A DNA stretch of 64,000 bases from Nocardia jiangxiensis NBRC 101359 (lineage in GTDB: Bacteria > Actinomycetota > Actinomycetes > Mycobacteriales > Mycobacteriaceae). The translations under genes were made by a program, and so were the position numbers. The stretch is taken from contig NZ_BAGB01000170.1 in NCBI RefSeq assembly GCF_000308615.1, forward strand, positions 62,001-126,000, read 5' to 3'. The notes beneath the pieces were generated by a model. The model was not told the origin of the DNA, searched no databases, and saw only the letters and a program-made list of their open reading frames with translations. Below are positions 24,941 through 34,161 of this stretch, in pieces; the stretch's first letter is position 1, and every line of letters starts with the position of its first letter.

Positions 24941-25567
24941 TCAGGCTTCCCGGGCCGCGGCCGCGGTGATGCGCAGGTCCCGGGTGCGGACCTGGTGGGC
25001 GATCATGGCGGTGCGGGCGGCCTCGGCATCACCGGCGACCACCGCGGCCAGAATGTCGCGGTGCTCGTTCTCGATCTGCGCGAGGTTGTCGGGTGACTGG
25101 GAGCGTTCGGTCTCGTAGACCGCCATCTGTGCGTCGAGCCGATCCATGAGTTCCTCGATGGTCCGGTTGTGCGCCGCCGCGCGCAGCGCGTGGTGCCAGT
25201 CGCTGTGCTGGCGCAGGCTCGTTTCAGGATCGCTTGCGGCGATGGCGGTTTCGAACATCCGCGTGAGCCGCGCCAGATCGATCTCCGAGCGGCGGGTCGC
25301 GGCGGAGAAGGCCACGGCCGATTCCAGGGCGATGCGCGCGTCGAAGATCTCGAGCAGTTCCTCGCCGGTGCGTTCGCGCACCCGGTAGCCGCGCGGGGCC
25401 TGCACCACCAGACCCTCGTATTCGAGCCGGTGCAGCGCCTCGCGCACCGGCGTCCTGGACACGCCGAGCTCGACCCCGACCGTCGCCGGAATCAGCTCCG
25501 TGCCCGGAGGGTAGGTCTGCCCGACGATGCGGTCGCGCAATTGCTTGTACGGCGACTCGTTGCTCAT
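24941..25567 (-). CDS. GntR/FadR-type regulator (FCD domain)
   Basis: 208 residues from ATG 25567. An N-terminal winged helix (GVELGVSRTPVREALHRLEYEGLV, about residues 31-54) is followed by an all-helical FCD domain with metal-binding-type His residues (SDWHHALR, NEHRDIL). FCD-GntR proteins sense small organic acids. It is divergent from the importer operon at 25766, with a TGTATACA palindrome between, so it probably controls it. Confidence 0.88.
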   Translation of the reverse strand: MSNESPYKQLRDRIVGQTYPPGTELIPATVGVELGVSRTPVREALHRLEYEGLVVQAPRGYRVRERTGEELLEIFDARIALESAVAFSAATRRSEIDLARLTRMFETAIAASDPETSLRQHSDWHHALRAAAHNRTIEELMDRLDAQMAVYETERSQSPDNLAQIENEHRDILAAVVAGDAEAARTAMIAHQVRTRDLRITAAAAREA

Positions 25568-25654
25568 CGGCCCCGCTCCCTGTCGACTCCCTTTCCGCTT
25601 GCCTTCCAACGACTACCAGTACCGGTCGCCTGGCGCAAAGAGTTTGAATCCTGC

Positions 25655-25662
25655 TGTATACA
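25655..25662. promoter_or_regulatory. Candidate GntR operator TGTATACA
   Basis: The perfect palindrome TGTATACA lies 88 bases from the GntR start and 104 from the permease start. FCD-type GntR proteins commonly bind TTGTATACAA-like sites, and here CTGTATACAA matches nine of the ten positions. Confidence 0.55.
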
Positions 25663-25765
25663 ACTGGCGTCATTTGTGTTCGATGGTGTCAGTGTCTTGC
25701 TCGCACACGTTGTTCTGCGAGGAGAGTCATGTACGTTCCCGTCCGGTCGCCGAGGTCTCGGCACC

Positions 25766-26602
25766 GTGTCTGACACCCTGACCACACAGGTCGCCCGGCC
25801 ACTGCGCAGCACCGCGACCGTCCGCCGCCGGATACCGTTCACCGCGCTGCTGCCCTGGACGGTGCCGGTCCTGCTGATCGTCGGCTGGCAGTGGGCCGCG
25901 TCCACCGGGATCGTCTCGGCCGAGATCCTGCCGCCACCCAGCAAGGTGCTCGATACCGCCGGAAACCTCTGGAGCACCGGCGAATTGCCCCGCTACCTGG
26001 GCGCCAGCGTTCGGCGGGTGGCGATCGGATTCGGCATCGGCGCCGCCTTGGGCCTCGGTCTGGGATTCCTGGTGGGTCTGTCGCGCATCGCCGAGGCGCT
26101 GATCGACCGCAGCGTGCAGATGCTGCGCGCGGTCCCGCATCTGGCGGTGGTGCCGCTGCTGATCGCCGCGTTCGGCATCGGTGAATTGCCGAAGGTCGTG
26201 CTGGTGGCCCTCGGCGTCGTGTTCCCGGTCTATCTGAACACCGTCTCCGGAATCCGCTCGGTCGACCCGAAACTGGTGCAACTCGGCCGGGCCTACGGGC
26301 TCGGATATGCCGGCCTGCTGCGCGAGATCGTGATCCCGGGAGCCATGCCGATGATTCTCACCGGCATCCGGTACGCGCTCGGCGTCGCCTGGCTGACGCT
26401 GGTCATCGGCGAAACGATCGCCACCAGCGACGGCATCGGCTATCTCGCGCAGAACGGCCGCGACCTGCTGCGCAACGACCGCATCGTGCTGGCGATCGTG
26501 CTCTACGCGCTGGCCGGGCTGATCGCCGATCAGCTGGTCCGGCTGGTGGAGCGGCGAGTGCTGCGCTGGAATATCAACTACCGCAAGGGAAATGAGCGAT
26601 GA
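25766..26602 (+). CDS. ABC permease, nitrate/sulfonate/taurine type
   Basis: 278 residues from GTG 25766. Six hydrophobic segments and the cytoplasmic EAA-type loop (LGRAYGLGYAGLLREIVIPGAMP) match the SsuC/TauC family of inner-membrane permeases. It forms the channel with the ATPase and lipoprotein downstream. A monooxygenase of the NtaA/DszA/SnaA class in the same operon suggests an organosulfur or similar heteroatom-containing substrate. Confidence 0.9.
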   Translation: MSDTLTTQVARPLRSTATVRRRIPFTALLPWTVPVLLIVGWQWAASTGIVSAEILPPPSKVLDTAGNLWSTGELPRYLGASVRRVAIGFGIGAALGLGLGFLVGLSRIAEALIDRSVQMLRAVPHLAVVPLLIAAFGIGELPKVVLVALGVVFPVYLNTVSGIRSVDPKLVQLGRAYGLGYAGLLREIVIPGAMPMILTGIRYALGVAWLTLVIGETIATSDGIGYLAQNGRDLLRNDRIVLAIVLYALAGLIADQLVRLVERRVLRWNINYRKGNER

Positions 26603-27330
26603 GCCGGGTGCGCGCCGGGCGCGGGCTGGAACTGTCCGGCGTCGGCCATCGATATCGGGGGCAACAGATCTTCGAGGGTATCGACCTCACCATCGAGCCC
26701 GGGGAGTTCGTGACGATCCTCGGGCCCAGCGGAGTCGGGAAGTCGACGCTGCTGCGGCTGCTGGCGGGGATCGAACAACCCGCCGCGGGCCGCGTCCGCT
26801 CGACCGGTGACGCGGAAGTGCTCTCCCGCATGATGTTTCAGGAGGATCGGCTGCTGCCCTGGCGTTCGGTGCTCGACAACGTCCAACTCGGTGTGCGCGG
26901 TCATCGCGACCGGGCCGTGGAACTGCTGCACGCGGTGGGACTGGCCGGGCGCGAGCGGGACTGGCCGCAGGAGTTGTCCGGTGGGCAGCGCCAGCGCGTC
27001 GCCCTGGCCCGGGCCCTGCTGCACCGGCCCGACGTCCTGCTGCTCGACGAGCCCTTCGGCGCGCTGGACGCCATCACCCGCGTCACCATGCAGCGCCTGC
27101 TCGAACGGCTGCTGGCCGAACATCCGCGCACGGTCGTCCTGGTCACCCACGACGTCGAGGAGAGCCTGATCCTGTCCGACCGCGTGCTGCTGCTGACCGG
27201 CTCCGGCATCGCCCGCGACATCCGCATCGATCAGGCCCGCCCCCGATCGCCCGGCGACACCGAACTGGCCGCCCGCAAAGCCGATCTCCTCGACGCGCTG
27301 CTCGCCGCCGACCAGGCACTGCAGCCCTGA
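26599..27330 (+). CDS. ABC ATPase, nitrate/sulfonate/taurine type
   Basis: 243 residues, ATG overlapping the permease stop by ATGA. Walker A GPSGVGKST, Q-loop MMFQEDRLLPW (the LLPW signature of SsuB/TauB), ABC signature LSGGQRQR, Walker B LLLDEPFGALD and switch His VTHDVEE are all present. It energises the importer. No regulatory C-terminal domain. Confidence 0.94.
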   Translation: MSRVRAGRGLELSGVGHRYRGQQIFEGIDLTIEPGEFVTILGPSGVGKSTLLRLLAGIEQPAAGRVRSTGDAEVLSRMMFQEDRLLPWRSVLDNVQLGVRGHRDRAVELLHAVGLAGRERDWPQELSGGQRQRVALARALLHRPDVLLLDEPFGALDAITRVTMQRLLERLLAEHPRTVVLVTHDVEESLILSDRVLLLTGSGIARDIRIDQARPRSPGDTELAARKADLLDALLAADQALQP

Positions 27331-27352
27331 CTCCCAGAACGGAAGGTTCTCC

Positions 27353-28417
27353 ATGTCATCACCCCCACGCATCATGAACAGACGCGGATTCGTCGCCGCC
27401 GGAGCCGGACTGCTGGGGCTGTCCGCTCTCGCGGCGGCGGGATGCGGCACCGGCGAGAAGGACGACGGGCCGCTGCGTCGGGTGCGTTACGCGTTGATCG
27501 GTGACGGCCGCGCCGAACCGGGCACCGTACTGCGCAACAAGCTCAGCGGCGTGGACCTCGGCGGCGAACTCGGCGTGCCGATCGAGTGGCCCACCGGATT
27601 TCCGGCCTCGCTGCCGGTGATGGAGGCGATCAAGGCGCACAGCGTGGACTTCTCCTTCGCGACCGCCACCGCCGTCATCTACGCCATCGGCGGCGGGGTT
27701 CCGATCGTACCGCTGGTCGCCTACCCGCTCCCGGCGAACGAGGTCGACATCCTGGTTCCGCAGGGTTCGCCGATCCGATCGGCCGCGGATCTGAAGGGCC
27801 GCCGCGTCGCCGACCAGCGCGGCACCACCGGAACCTACAGTCTGATCAAATATCTCGACAGCGCCGGACTCACGATCTCCGACGTCCAGTACGCGAATCT
27901 GACCGGCGCCGACGCCGAGGCCGCTTTCGCCCAGGGCAAGGTGGACGCCTGGATCACCTGGCAGCCCACCGCGGAATTGGCCCGCCGCAAACACGGCGCG
28001 GCCACCCTGCCCGATGTGCGCACCTACGACTACGCCTTCTTCGTGGCGAGCGAATCGTTCGCGAACAACCATCCGCGGCAGGCCGCGACGCTGGTGCGCA
28101 ACGTGCGCGATGCACAGCGCTGGATCGAGAGCGATCCGCAGCGCGCGGTCGACGCCTTCACCCGGCTCGGCGGATTCGGCAACAACGCGTTGGAGGCGCA
28201 GGTGTACCAGGACCTGATCCGGAGCCGACGGCTGTCGTATTCCGGCGCGGGCAGTTTCACCACGGTCGGTCCCGACGCGATCGCGGGCACCCAGGACCTC
28301 GCCGACAACTTCCACCGCCTCGGCGTCTATCCGGACCGGGTCGATGTGACCAGCTGGCTGCGGAACTCGCGATTCGACGCGATCAAGCGCGTCATAGACC
28401 AGGAACTCACGAAATAG
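27353..28417 (+). CDS. ABC substrate-binding lipoprotein, SsuA/NMT1 type
   Basis: 354 residues. The N-terminus carries a Tat-like NRRGF (residues 9-13), a hydrophobic core and a lipobox LAAAGC with Cys31, so it should be a lipid-anchored extracytoplasmic binder. The body shows NMT1/SsuA-type features (DLKGRRVADQRGTTG, DAWITWQPTAELA). It captures the substrate for the permease 22 bases upstream of its gene pair. Confidence 0.9.
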   Translation: MSSPPRIMNRRGFVAAGAGLLGLSALAAAGCGTGEKDDGPLRRVRYALIGDGRAEPGTVLRNKLSGVDLGGELGVPIEWPTGFPASLPVMEAIKAHSVDFSFATATAVIYAIGGGVPIVPLVAYPLPANEVDILVPQGSPIRSAADLKGRRVADQRGTTGTYSLIKYLDSAGLTISDVQYANLTGADAEAAFAQGKVDAWITWQPTAELARRKHGAATLPDVRTYDYAFFVASESFANNHPRQAATLVRNVRDAQRWIESDPQRAVDAFTRLGGFGNNALEAQVYQDLIRSRRLSYSGAGSFTTVGPDAIAGTQDLADNFHRLGVYPDRVDVTSWLRNSRFDAIKRVIDQELTK

Positions 28418-28432
28418 ATTGCGACCGTAACC

Positions 28433-29797
28433 ATGTCGATCCCACAGATGCATCTCGCCGCCTTCGTCACCGCGGGGCCGGGCCGTCCGGGCGGCTGGCG
28501 CTACCCGTCCTCGGTGCCGGGGTGGCTCAACGCCGACTACTACCAGGACATCGCCCGAACCCTCGAGGCCGGACGCTTCGATCTCGCCTTCTTCGCCGAC
28601 ATCCTGTCGGTGCCGGACCGGTTCGGCGGCAGCACCGACACCCAGCTCCGCAACGGGGCGCTGGGCTCGCTGCGCCTGGATCCGCTGCACGTGCTCTCGT
28701 CGATGAGTGCGGTCACGACCCGTCTGGGCCTGGCCGCGACGGTGTCTACCACCTATGCGCAGCCGTATACGGTGGCGCGTTCGTTCGCCACCCTCGATCA
28801 TCTCAGCGGCGGGCGCGCGGCCTGGAACATCGTCACCTCCTTCCAGGAGGCCGAGGCGCGGAACTTCAACCGCGACAGCCAATTTCCGCGCGAACTGCGT
28901 TACGAGCGGGCCGATGAATTCCTGGAGGTGGCCGGAAAGCTCTGGGACAGTTGGGGTGAGGACGCGCTGGTCCTCGACGCCGCGGAGCCGTTGTTCACCG
29001 ATCCGGCCCGAGTGCATGCGATCGACCACGATGGCGAATTCTTCACCGTGCGAGGACCACTCAACGTGCCGCGTCCGCCGCAGGGCTATCCGGTGCTGAT
29101 CCAGGCCGGCGCCTCCGCGAAGGGGAAGGATTTCGCCGCCCGCTGGTCGGACGTGATCTTCTGCAGCCACGCCTCGTTCGAATCCGCTCGGGCCTTCTAC
29201 ACCGAGATCAAGGAACGCGCCGCCGCGCACGGGCGTGATCCCCGACAGATCAAGATCCTGCCGTCCATCACGCCGATCATCGGCACCACCACCGCGAACG
29301 CCCAGCGGCTGCGCGACGAACTCTACGACCTGGTGCCGCCGCTGGGCGGATTGTCCACGCTCGCTTATCATCTCGACGTCGACCTGTCGACCTTCCCGCT
29401 GGACGAACGACTGCCGGAGGTCGAGGTGCCCGGCGTGGAGGGGCACTACCGCGAGGTTCGCGAGATCACCGAGCGCGACGGGCTGACCCTGCGGGAGCTC
29501 GGCAAACAATACGGCGGCCGGGTCGAGGGCGGATTCGTCGGAACAGCCGCCGAGGTGGCCGACGGCTTGGCGGAGTGGTTCACCGGGGGAGCCTGCGACG
29601 GTTTCACCGTGCAAGCGCCCTATCAGCCGGGCGGATTCGAGGAGTTCACCCGTCAGGTGGTGCCGGAACTGCAGCGGCGCGGCCTGTTTCGCACCGAGTA
29701 CGAGGGACGGACGCTGCGCGAGAATCTCGGTCTGGATCGGCCCGAGGCGGGCGAGTGGGCGCATCGCGCACCGCTGTCACGGCGGGTGGCGTCATGA
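28433..29797 (+). CDS. FMN-dependent monooxygenase, NtaA/SnaA/DszA class
   Basis: 454 residues. Luciferase-like TIM barrel with LAAFVTAGPG, FDLAFFADIL, STTYAQPYTVARSFATLDHLS split motifs, the GRAAWNIVTS segment and IQAGASAKGKDFAA of the two-component FMNH2-dependent family. Members oxidise aminopolycarboxylates, dibenzothiophene sulfone, dimethyl sulfide or sulfones. Coupling with a sulfonate-type importer favours desulfurisation. It needs a separate flavin reductase, not seen here. Confidence 0.88.
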   Translation: MSIPQMHLAAFVTAGPGRPGGWRYPSSVPGWLNADYYQDIARTLEAGRFDLAFFADILSVPDRFGGSTDTQLRNGALGSLRLDPLHVLSSMSAVTTRLGLAATVSTTYAQPYTVARSFATLDHLSGGRAAWNIVTSFQEAEARNFNRDSQFPRELRYERADEFLEVAGKLWDSWGEDALVLDAAEPLFTDPARVHAIDHDGEFFTVRGPLNVPRPPQGYPVLIQAGASAKGKDFAARWSDVIFCSHASFESARAFYTEIKERAAAHGRDPRQIKILPSITPIIGTTTANAQRLRDELYDLVPPLGGLSTLAYHLDVDLSTFPLDERLPEVEVPGVEGHYREVREITERDGLTLRELGKQYGGRVEGGFVGTAAEVADGLAEWFTGGACDGFTVQAPYQPGGFEEFTRQVVPELQRRGLFRTEYEGRTLRENLGLDRPEAGEWAHRAPLSRRVAS

Positions 29798-30222
29798 GCG
29801 AGGTGCAGGCCGAGAACACGGTGACGGTCTCGGGGCACACCATTTCGGGCGTGTCCGGCCGGTTCGTCCTGGACGCCCGGACCAACCATCTGATCACCGA
29901 CTCCCGTTTCGGCCCAGGCGAATCCATTCAGGCCGGTGAATTGTTTCTCGCCTCGCTGGTCTCCTGCGCGATGGCGAATATCGAATCCACCGCCACCGAA
30001 GCCGGGTATCCGGTCACCGGCATTCAGGTGAGCGCGACCCACACGCGCGGGGTCGTCGATCCGACCCGCTACGACGACACCCGCATTACGATCCGAATCC
30101 AGGGCGTCGACGAATCCGTCGCCGAGACGCTGGCCACGAGATTCACCGAGACCTGCCCGATCTACAACACGGTTCGCCGCGGCACCGGCATAGCACTGGA
30201 GGTTGTCGCGGAACGGCCCTGA
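29794..30222 (+). CDS. OsmC-family protein
   Basis: 142 residues from ATG 29794 with an ATGA overlap to the monooxygenase. Contains the OsmC pattern: GPGESIQAGELFLASLVSCAMANIE with a peroxidatic-type Cys, and a second Cys in TETCPIYNTV. Family members reduce organic hydroperoxides with a Cys pair. In this operon it may handle peroxide or reactive sulfur by-products of the monooxygenase, which is inference. Confidence 0.85.
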   Translation: MSEVQAENTVTVSGHTISGVSGRFVLDARTNHLITDSRFGPGESIQAGELFLASLVSCAMANIESTATEAGYPVTGIQVSATHTRGVVDPTRYDDTRITIRIQGVDESVAETLATRFTETCPIYNTVRRGTGIALEVVAERP

Positions 30223-30301
30223 CATGCGTTCATGCCCGTGGGGCGGAATGCCGCCCGGCGGGGGCACCGCCGGCGGCACACTGTGATCGTTCGCTGCGGA
30301 T

Positions 30302-30339
30302 GTTGCGGGGCGAGGCGCCGAAACGCTCCGCCCCGCAAC
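30302..30339. terminator. Hairpin between convergent operon and car
   Basis: GTTGCGGGGCG (30302-30312) pairs perfectly with CGCCCCGCAAC (30329-30339), with further pairing inside the 16-base loop. It lies 4 bases before the car stop and about 80 after the OsmC stop. Confidence 0.65.
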
Positions 30340-30342
30340 GGT

Positions 30343-33300
30343 TCACAGCAGGTCGAGCTGGGCGAGGTCGTCGATGTACTTGACGATCAGTCCGGGGGTG
30401 ACCTGCGGGATCTCGTGTCGCCCACCGACTCCGGCCTCGGCCACCGCCCGCCGGAACTCGTCCGTCGGTGCGATTCCGCCGCTCACCGGGTTGTCCGGTT
30501 CCGCATAGGAGTGCAGCAGCGGCAGGAGTGAGTGGCGGCGCTGCTTCTCCGGCAGCGCCTTGATCGCCGTTTCGAAACGGGCGAGCCAGTCGGCGTAGTC
30601 GTCCACCCGCGTGATGGCGTAACCGGCGTCGATGAGCCAGTCGACGTAGGTGTCCAGTGAGATGCCGTCGTCGTGCGGGTTGAACAGGTGGTAGGTGCGA
30701 TAACCGTCCCCGTGTTGTCCGCCGAGGATATCCACCGCCTCGGCGCTGAAATCGACCGGCAGCCCGTCGTAGTGCGCGCGGGGGCGGGTGCCGTCCTCCT
30801 GCAGGGTGTAGAAGGACTTCGGCGCGAGCCCGGTGGCCACGAGGGTGAGCATGAGCCGGGTGAACATATCGGGCACGTTGAGCTGGCCGGTGTAGGTGCT
30901 GTGGGCCAGGATCATGTCCGACCGGAACACCGTCACCGGCAGCCCGAAGGCGTCGTGCGCCTCCCGCAGCAGGACTTCTCCGGCCCATTTGCTCATCGCG
31001 TATCCGTTGGCGTAGCCGTCGTGCACGCGCCGCACCGCGCTGAGTTCACGGATGTCCGTGATCTCGTCGAACGTGCCCGGGACCATCTGGTCGGCGACGC
31101 CGATGGTGGAGATGTTGGTGAACGGCTTGAGCCGGGTGGTGATCGCCAGCCGGATCAACTCGGCCGTGCCGAAGACGTTCGGCCCGAACAGTTGGTCGTA
31201 GGGCAGCACGTGGTTGACCAGTGCGCCCGGATGCATGACCACGTCGACTTGCTCGGTGAGCCGGTTCCAGGTGTCCTCGTCCAGGCCCAGCCGCGGCGCG
31301 CCCAGGTCGCCCGCGAGCACTTCGAGGTGCTCCTCGGCCAGTTTCCGGTAGTGGGCCAGGAGTTCGGCGTCGCCGCTGTCGAAGGTGTCGTCGAGCCGTC
31401 GGCGCGCGGCCGCGTCGTCGGTGCCACGCACGACGCAGATCAGTTTGCCGCCGCGTTCGGCGAGACGTTCGAGCCAGTCCAGGCACATGAACCGGCCGAG
31501 GTATCCCGTTGCGCCGGTGAGGAATACGGTCCGAGGCTCGGTGTGTTCCGGGGCGGGCAGCTGCTCGGCGGCGGCCAGGATGTCGTGGTCGATGAACTTG
31601 TCCAGGCGCAGATCGCTCGCGCCGATCTCGGTCGCGCCGACACCGTGCACCGAGCTGAAGCTCGGTACGGTGTCGGTCTGATTCAGCTGGGCCGCAATGT
31701 AATCCGCGATAGCGTGCAGATCGTTGGCCGGGCTGATCACGACGCTGACCGGAACCTCGATCTCGAAGATGTCCCGGAGCAGATTCGAGAACGACAGTGC
31801 CGAGAGCGAATCCCCGCCCAGATCGGTGAAATGCGATTCGGGACGGGTTTCGGCATCCGAGCAGCCCAGCAGCGCCCGAGCCGCGCGCGCGACGGTCGGC
31901 AGGATCGGCTGATTGCGGCCCTCGGCCCGCAACGCCCGGAGTTCCTCGGCCGCACCGTCCGCGAGTTCGGTGTACAGCTGTTCGAGCCGGTCGCCGTAGC
32001 GCTCGCGCAACCGGGGACGCAGGAGCTTGCGGACATCGGAGAGCAGACCGTTGGCCATGCTGAACGGCTCGGTCTCGATCAGGAAGTCGCGCGGAATCTC
32101 GTACGGCTCGAGTCCGGCGTCCTTCGCGGTCTGCTGAAGTGCCTGCACCAGCAGCGGTTTGAGCGCCTCGGCGCTGCCCGCCTGTTCGAGCGCGTGCTCG
32201 GTCGGCACGATCACCGCGAGCAGATAGGGACGTTCGCTGTTGCCGTAGGGGTAGATCTGGCGAATGGACGGGTTGGCGGAGAACACCGACTCGACCTTGG
32301 ACAGCGCGACGAACTCGCCCTGTGAGAGCTTCTGCACATTGTTGCGCCGGTCGACGTAGCGCAGCTCGTCCGGGCCGATCTCGGCCATGATGTCGCCGGT
32401 CTTGTAGAACCCGTCCTCGTCGAACGCCGCGGCCGTCACGTCGGGACGGTTGTAGTAGCCGGGGAAGATGTTCTCGGTCTTCAGCAGCAGTTCGCCGCGC
32501 GGGTGCGGCCGGTCGGTGGCGAAGTATCCGAGTTCGGGAACGTCGACGAGCTTGTAGTCGACCACCGGCGGGCGGATCACCTTGTCGTCCATGATCACGA
32601 TGCCGGACTCCGTCGAGCCGTAACCCTCCTGCAGCGGCACGGCCAGGCACAATTGGGCGAACGCCTTCATCTCCGCGGAGATCGGTGCGCTGCCCACCAG
32701 TCCGTGCAGCACCCGGCCGCCGAGCACGCGGTCGCGCAGATCCGCCAGCACGGCCGCGTCGAGCTGTTCGCGATCGTCGAATTCGGCACTGCGCGAATGC
32801 AATTCGCTCTGGTACATCTGGAACAGCATGTCGAAGATGCGGGGCACCGCGGCCAGTTCGGTCGGCCGCGCCAGGGCGATGTCCTCGAACAGCGTCGACA
32901 GGTCGGCGCGGGCGGTGAAGTAGTTCAGCCCGCCGCGGCCGAACGCGCCGATGATCGATGCCCGGCCCATCACATGGCTCATCGGCATGTAGTTGACCGT
33001 GATCGACGCGATGTCGCGACTGCCCATCGCCTCGCCGGTCCAGAATCCGCGCACGATCCGATCGTGATACATCGCGCCCTTGGGGGTTCCGGTGCTGCCG
33101 GAGGTGTAGACGAGCAGGCTGAGCGGGTCCTCGCCGGGCGCGGGGTCGAACAGCGGCGCGGGCGGCAGATCCGCTGCGGCGCTGACGATCTCGTCCACCG
33201 TGTCGATGTGCTGTCCGGTGGCGGTCAGCCGCTGTGCCGCCTCGGCCAGTGCTTCGCGGTCCTCGTCGAGGTCGGGATTGCTGTCGAAGACGAGAATCCG

Positions 33301-33879
33301 CGGTGTCGATGTGGCGGCCAGGGCCAGTTCGACCGCCTTGCCGAGATAGGCGGGGCTCGTCGCGAGCACCTTCGGCGCGGTCTCCTCGACGATCGCCTGC
33401 AATTGCGGGACCGAAGCGCTGGGTTGCAGCGGAACCGCGACCGCGCCGAGGTAGCTGGTGGCCAGATCCAGCGTCAGGTATTCGGCGCTGGTGAAACCGG
33501 TGGTGGCGATGAAGTCCCCGGGGCCGATGCCGTGCGCGGACCAGGTGGCCGCCACGGCGCGCACCCGATCCCAGACCTCGCCGTAGGTGCGAACGACGAA
33601 GCCGTGGCGCACATGCGCTGTGCTGCGGCCGGTTTCGGGGTCGCGCACCAGTTCGGTCCGGCGTTGCGCGACCGCGGGGCGGTCCCGGTAGCCGGTCATG
33701 ATCCGTTCCACGGTCCGGGCCAGTCCGAGGCCGGGTTCGCGCGCGGCGGCGCTGACCGCCTCCAGCGGTAACGTCTCGCGGAACTCGCGGTCGGATGCTC
33801 TGAGCTCGGCCTCCAGCCGAGCTGCCCTGTCCTGGGGGTCTTGCTGATCCTTCTTGCTCACGCCATCACCAGCTTCCAT
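30343..33879 (-). CDS. car: Carboxylic acid reductase (A-PCP-R)
   Basis: 1178 residues from ATG 33879; a GTG at 33861 (VSKKDQ) is an alternative start. Three domains in order: adenylation (YTSGSTGTPKGAMY, later GYGSTE and YKTGD), carrier protein with phosphopantetheine Ser in LGGDSLSAL near residue 690, and NADPH reductase starting FLTGATGYLGR near residue 785. The enzyme activates a carboxylic acid as AMP ester, loads it on the carrier arm and releases the aldehyde. It needs a phosphopantetheinyl transferase, not in this window. Size and order match the Nocardia/Mycobacterium CARs. Confidence 0.95.
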   Translation of the reverse strand: MEAGDGVSKKDQQDPQDRAARLEAELRASDREFRETLPLEAVSAAAREPGLGLARTVERIMTGYRDRPAVAQRRTELVRDPETGRSTAHVRHGFVVRTYGEVWDRVRAVAATWSAHGIGPGDFIATTGFTSAEYLTLDLATSYLGAVAVPLQPSASVPQLQAIVEETAPKVLATSPAYLGKAVELALAATSTPRILVFDSNPDLDEDREALAEAAQRLTATGQHIDTVDEIVSAAADLPPAPLFDPAPGEDPLSLLVYTSGSTGTPKGAMYHDRIVRGFWTGEAMGSRDIASITVNYMPMSHVMGRASIIGAFGRGGLNYFTARADLSTLFEDIALARPTELAAVPRIFDMLFQMYQSELHSRSAEFDDREQLDAAVLADLRDRVLGGRVLHGLVGSAPISAEMKAFAQLCLAVPLQEGYGSTESGIVIMDDKVIRPPVVDYKLVDVPELGYFATDRPHPRGELLLKTENIFPGYYNRPDVTAAAFDEDGFYKTGDIMAEIGPDELRYVDRRNNVQKLSQGEFVALSKVESVFSANPSIRQIYPYGNSERPYLLAVIVPTEHALEQAGSAEALKPLLVQALQQTAKDAGLEPYEIPRDFLIETEPFSMANGLLSDVRKLLRPRLRERYGDRLEQLYTELADGAAEELRALRAEGRNQPILPTVARAARALLGCSDAETRPESHFTDLGGDSLSALSFSNLLRDIFEIEVPVSVVISPANDLHAIADYIAAQLNQTDTVPSFSSVHGVGATEIGASDLRLDKFIDHDILAAAEQLPAPEHTEPRTVFLTGATGYLGRFMCLDWLERLAERGGKLICVVRGTDDAAARRRLDDTFDSGDAELLAHYRKLAEEHLEVLAGDLGAPRLGLDEDTWNRLTEQVDVVMHPGALVNHVLPYDQLFGPNVFGTAELIRLAITTRLKPFTNISTIGVADQMVPGTFDEITDIRELSAVRRVHDGYANGYAMSKWAGEVLLREAHDAFGLPVTVFRSDMILAHSTYTGQLNVPDMFTRLMLTLVATGLAPKSFYTLQEDGTRPRAHYDGLPVDFSAEAVDILGGQHGDGYRTYHLFNPHDDGISLDTYVDWLIDAGYAITRVDDYADWLARFETAIKALPEKQRRHSLLPLLHSYAEPDNPVSGGIAPTDEFRRAVAEAGVGGRHEIPQVTPGLIVKYIDDLAQLDLL

Positions 33880-34161
33880 CACGAGCTGCGGGTATCGATC
33901 TCAAAGCTTCTTGCCGATGTGGTTCCGGGAGAAGGGAAATCGTCCTGCCCCTGCCCGATCTCCCTGCCCGATCATGCTGGGCCCCGGCACCCATCGCTCG
34001 ACTGTACTTATAGCCAAGGTAATTAGCACGGCGAAGTATTGTGAGACTTGGCTCACCGGAATGGGGTGGTCAGGGGAGTAATCGGGGGAGTTGATGGGAA
34101 CTCTGAACGTCCCGGTGTCACCGGGACATCGCGCATGCTCGGATCGGTCGCGCCGCCGGTC

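Noticed and set aside
27359..29764. 801-residue open frame on the minus strand opposite the importer and monooxygenase genes
   Set aside because: It is an antisense shadow of GC-rich codon bias, lacks any domain, and the plus-strand genes have clear motifs.
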